The position numbers and the translations under genes were made by a program. Positions 63,977-64,000 of a stretch of DNA of 64,000 nt are shown one piece after another; positions within the stretch are counted from its first letter, which is position 1, and every line of letters begins with the position of its first letter. The stretch lies in NCBI RefSeq assembly GCF_021033825.1, contig NZ_JAIFXZ010000015.1, forward strand, positions 43,350 through 107,349, written 5' to 3'. The DNA is from Dietzia aurantiaca. GTDB lineage: Bacteria > Actinomycetota > Actinomycetes > Mycobacteriales > Mycobacteriaceae. The notes under the pieces are model-generated. The model was not told the origin of the DNA. It was given only the letters and a program-made list of their open reading frames with translations, and made no database searches.

Positions 63977-64000
63977 ATGCCGAAGAAGATCGATCCCGCG
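63977..64000 (+). CDS. start of a transposase OrfA-like gene, cut by window edge
   Basis: ATG at 63977 after GAGGAGGA; only MPKKIDPA is visible before the edge. This start is typical of IS3-family OrfA (helix-turn-helix) proteins. The region 63862-63960 may contain the left end of the IS but no terminal repeat can be defined without the other end. Confidence 0.45.

Larger units (their letters stand above)
59612..64000. mobile_element. integrated element with serine recombinase, Rep and ATPase; right end not in window
   Basis: From the HNH break to the window edge: frameshifted serine recombinase, 47-aa gene, HUH Rep, 18-bp tandem repeat, P-loop ATPase, and the start of an IS transposase. None is steroid related. 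The combination of rolling-circle-type Rep and integrase suggests an integrative plasmid or phage-satellite type element. Insertion into a 13E12-type gene recalls phiRv1 in M. tuberculosis, whose serine integrase targets REP13E12. Confidence 0.65.

Overview
The window looks like the chromosome of a GC-rich actinobacterium of the Mycobacteriales (Dietzia, Rhodococcus, Gordonia or a close relative; Dietzia is my guess, not proven). The basis is gene content: a mycobacterial-type steroid (cholesterol) catabolic locus in an order close to the Rv3515c-Rv3571 region of Mycobacterium tuberculosis, two TetR-type regulons (KstR and KstR2) with recognisable operators, F420/LLM enzymes, and frequent GTG or TTG starts. 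No tRNA, rRNA or CRISPR was seen.

Layout. (1) 1-8520 is a cell-surface region. It holds secreted Ig-like and related proteins and a compact minus-strand operon with two SipW-type signal peptidases and three alternate-signal exported proteins (a TasA-like fibre or pilus system), plus a lipoprotein with a Gly-Ser tail. (2) 8605-18145 holds fadD19, a secreted M19-type dipeptidase, a pair of LLM enzymes, and the DUF35/Ltp4/Ltp3/SnoaL block equivalent to Rv3520c-Rv3523. (3) 18154-19460 is a DUF559-type endonuclease-fold gene flanked by two copies of a 103-bp palindromic repeat. (4) 19582-24404 holds an epoxide-hydrolase-like gene, cyp125 and, divergently, fadA5 with a Ddn-like F420 enzyme. (5) 24583-25923 is a large Gly-Ser repeat surface protein. 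(6) 26309-47375 is the KstR2 regulon for rings C and D: two SDRs, echA20-ipdA-ipdB-ipdC, fadA6, kstR2, ipdF-fadE30, fadD3-SDR, and echA-fadE31-32-33. It is interrupted at 31994-35297 by four tandem paralogues of a small secreted two-cysteine family. (7) 47399-59271 holds a CysQ-like phosphatase facing a sulfotransferase, hsaA-hsaC-hsaB, kshA and kshB, and hsaG-hsaF. (8) 59612 to the right edge is a mobile element that has cut a 13E12-type HNH gene. It carries a frameshifted large serine recombinase, a 47-aa gene, an HUH Rep, a P-loop ATPase that could be a defence cargo, and the start of an IS.

How it works together. KshA/KshB and HsaACB degrade rings A and B of steroids. HsaG/HsaF finish the pyruvate branch. 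FadD19, Cyp125, FadA5 and the Ltp block handle the side chain. FadD3 through the Ipd enzymes, EchA20, FadA6 and FadE30-33 degrade the remaining bicyclic propionate (HIP). Six KstR-type boxes and five KstR2-type boxes sit in the expected divergent promoters. HsaD, HsaE, KstD, and the ChsE/ChsH/Ltp2 side-chain set are not in this window at the places M. tuberculosis has them.

The strongest unexplained signal is a family of five intergenic repeats (18154, 19358, 26110, 40288, 48294). Each is exactly 103 bp and palindromic, with four GCAAGAC-type boxes in two inverted pairs, the boxes in each half being 21 bp apart. Interiors have diverged while boxes, spacing and some pairing are kept.
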